Positions 63,892 through 64,000 of a stretch of DNA of 64,000 nt are shown here, one piece after another. Positions within the stretch are counted from its first letter, which is position 1. Each line of letters opens with the position of its first letter. Below the pieces are notes generated by a model. The model was not told where the DNA came from. It did no database searches and was given only the letters and a program-made list of their open reading frames with translations. Source of the stretch: Achromobacter ruhlandii (GTDB taxonomy: Bacteria > Pseudomonadota > Gammaproteobacteria > Burkholderiales > Burkholderiaceae_B); contig NZ_CADIJL010000011.1 in assembly GCF_902859695.1 (NCBI RefSeq), positions 117,400 through 181,399 of the forward strand, in the 5' to 3' direction. The translations under genes were made by a program, and so were the position numbers.

Positions 63892-64000
63892 TGAACTGCA
63901 CCCCAAAAGTTGGACATCAATCCAATCTTTGGGGTGTTTTTCATGACGAAGTACGATGAGCAATTCAAACTCAAGGCAGTCAGACGATACTTGTCAGGCG
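63892..64000 (+). mobile_element. Left end of an IS3-family insertion sequence
   Basis: A TGAACTGCACCCC sequence beginning at 63892 resembles the terminal inverted repeat of IS3-group elements, and a transposase frame starts 51 bases in. An inverted repeat (63899-63914 with 63921-63936, one mismatch pair in each arm) lies near the end. The element runs off the window edge, so its right end is not seen. Confidence 0.75.
63943..64000 (+). CDS. IS3-family transposase OrfA, 5' end only
   Basis: ATG 63943 begins MTKYDEQFKLKAVRRYLSG, the start of the helix-turn-helix OrfA protein of IS3/IS150-type elements. Only 19 residues are inside the window. OrfA normally joins OrfB by -1 frameshifting to give the transposase. 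Confidence 0.75.
   Translation, partial: MTKYDEQFKLKAVRRYLSG

Noticed and set aside
63899..63936. Inverted repeat as a rho-independent terminator of fusA
   Set aside because: It falls within the IS end, has no clean T-run, and its sequence resembles an IS terminal region rather than a fusA terminator.

Overview
The window is GC-rich (roughly two thirds G+C), densely packed, and reads as the chromosome of an Alcaligenaceae betaproteobacterium of the Bordetella/Achromobacter group. The evidence is a Bordetella-type bsc/btr type III secretion (T3SS) locus, a Bug-family solute-binding protein, an lgm-like lipid A modification cluster, and the mltD-gloB-methyltransferase-rnhA-dnaQ block. I cannot separate Bordetella from Achromobacter by inspection. 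No gap between genes exceeds about 290 bases.

Region 1 (1-13114, all + strand) is the distal part of the T3SS operon: the end of the translocator BopB, its chaperone BcrH2, a HrpB1-like TPR protein, then bscI-J-K-L-N-O-P-Q-R-S-T-U-W-C. Genes overlap or nearly touch throughout. The export gate SctV (BcrD), needle, tip, BopD and BscD are not in the window and presumably lie to the left.

Region 2 (13143-22821) is the btr regulatory island. It holds the ECF sigma factor BtrS, an unrecognised 190-aa protein with a HrpL-type promoter-like sequence in front of it, a solute-binding protein translationally coupled to the PP2C phosphatase BtrU, a large MFS protein with extracytoplasmic sensor-like domains, alanine racemase, the kinase/anti-sigma BtrW and its antagonist BtrV. 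Together these form a partner-switching circuit with plausible periplasmic inputs that controls the secretion operon.

Region 3 (22857-32110) is mostly housekeeping: a NadQ-like repressor next to nadC with two matching palindromes, a Bug receptor, a DUF533 membrane protein, OsmC, fabI, mltD-gloB, a YafS-like methyltransferase and rnhA. Region 4 (32362-37460) is an RND efflux pair sitting between rnhA and dnaQ, followed by tRNA-Val(CAC).

Region 5 (37745-46189) has small hypothetical genes, YaiI, an orphan TAXI receptor coupled to gltS, a GNAT enzyme, and a four-gene lipid A glycosylation cluster (ArnC-, ArnT-, GtrA- and YdjC-like). Region 6 (46228-60523) is regulators paired with transport: LysR/PACE efflux, a DapA-family enzyme with a complete LivFGHMK transporter and a GntR regulator, a lipoprotein hydrolase, LysR/CidAB, and LysE/EamA exporters divergent from a MocR-type regulator. 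Region 7 (60570-64000) has a DUF442 protein, a universal stress protein, a stand-alone EF-G, and the left end of an IS3-family element cut by the window edge.
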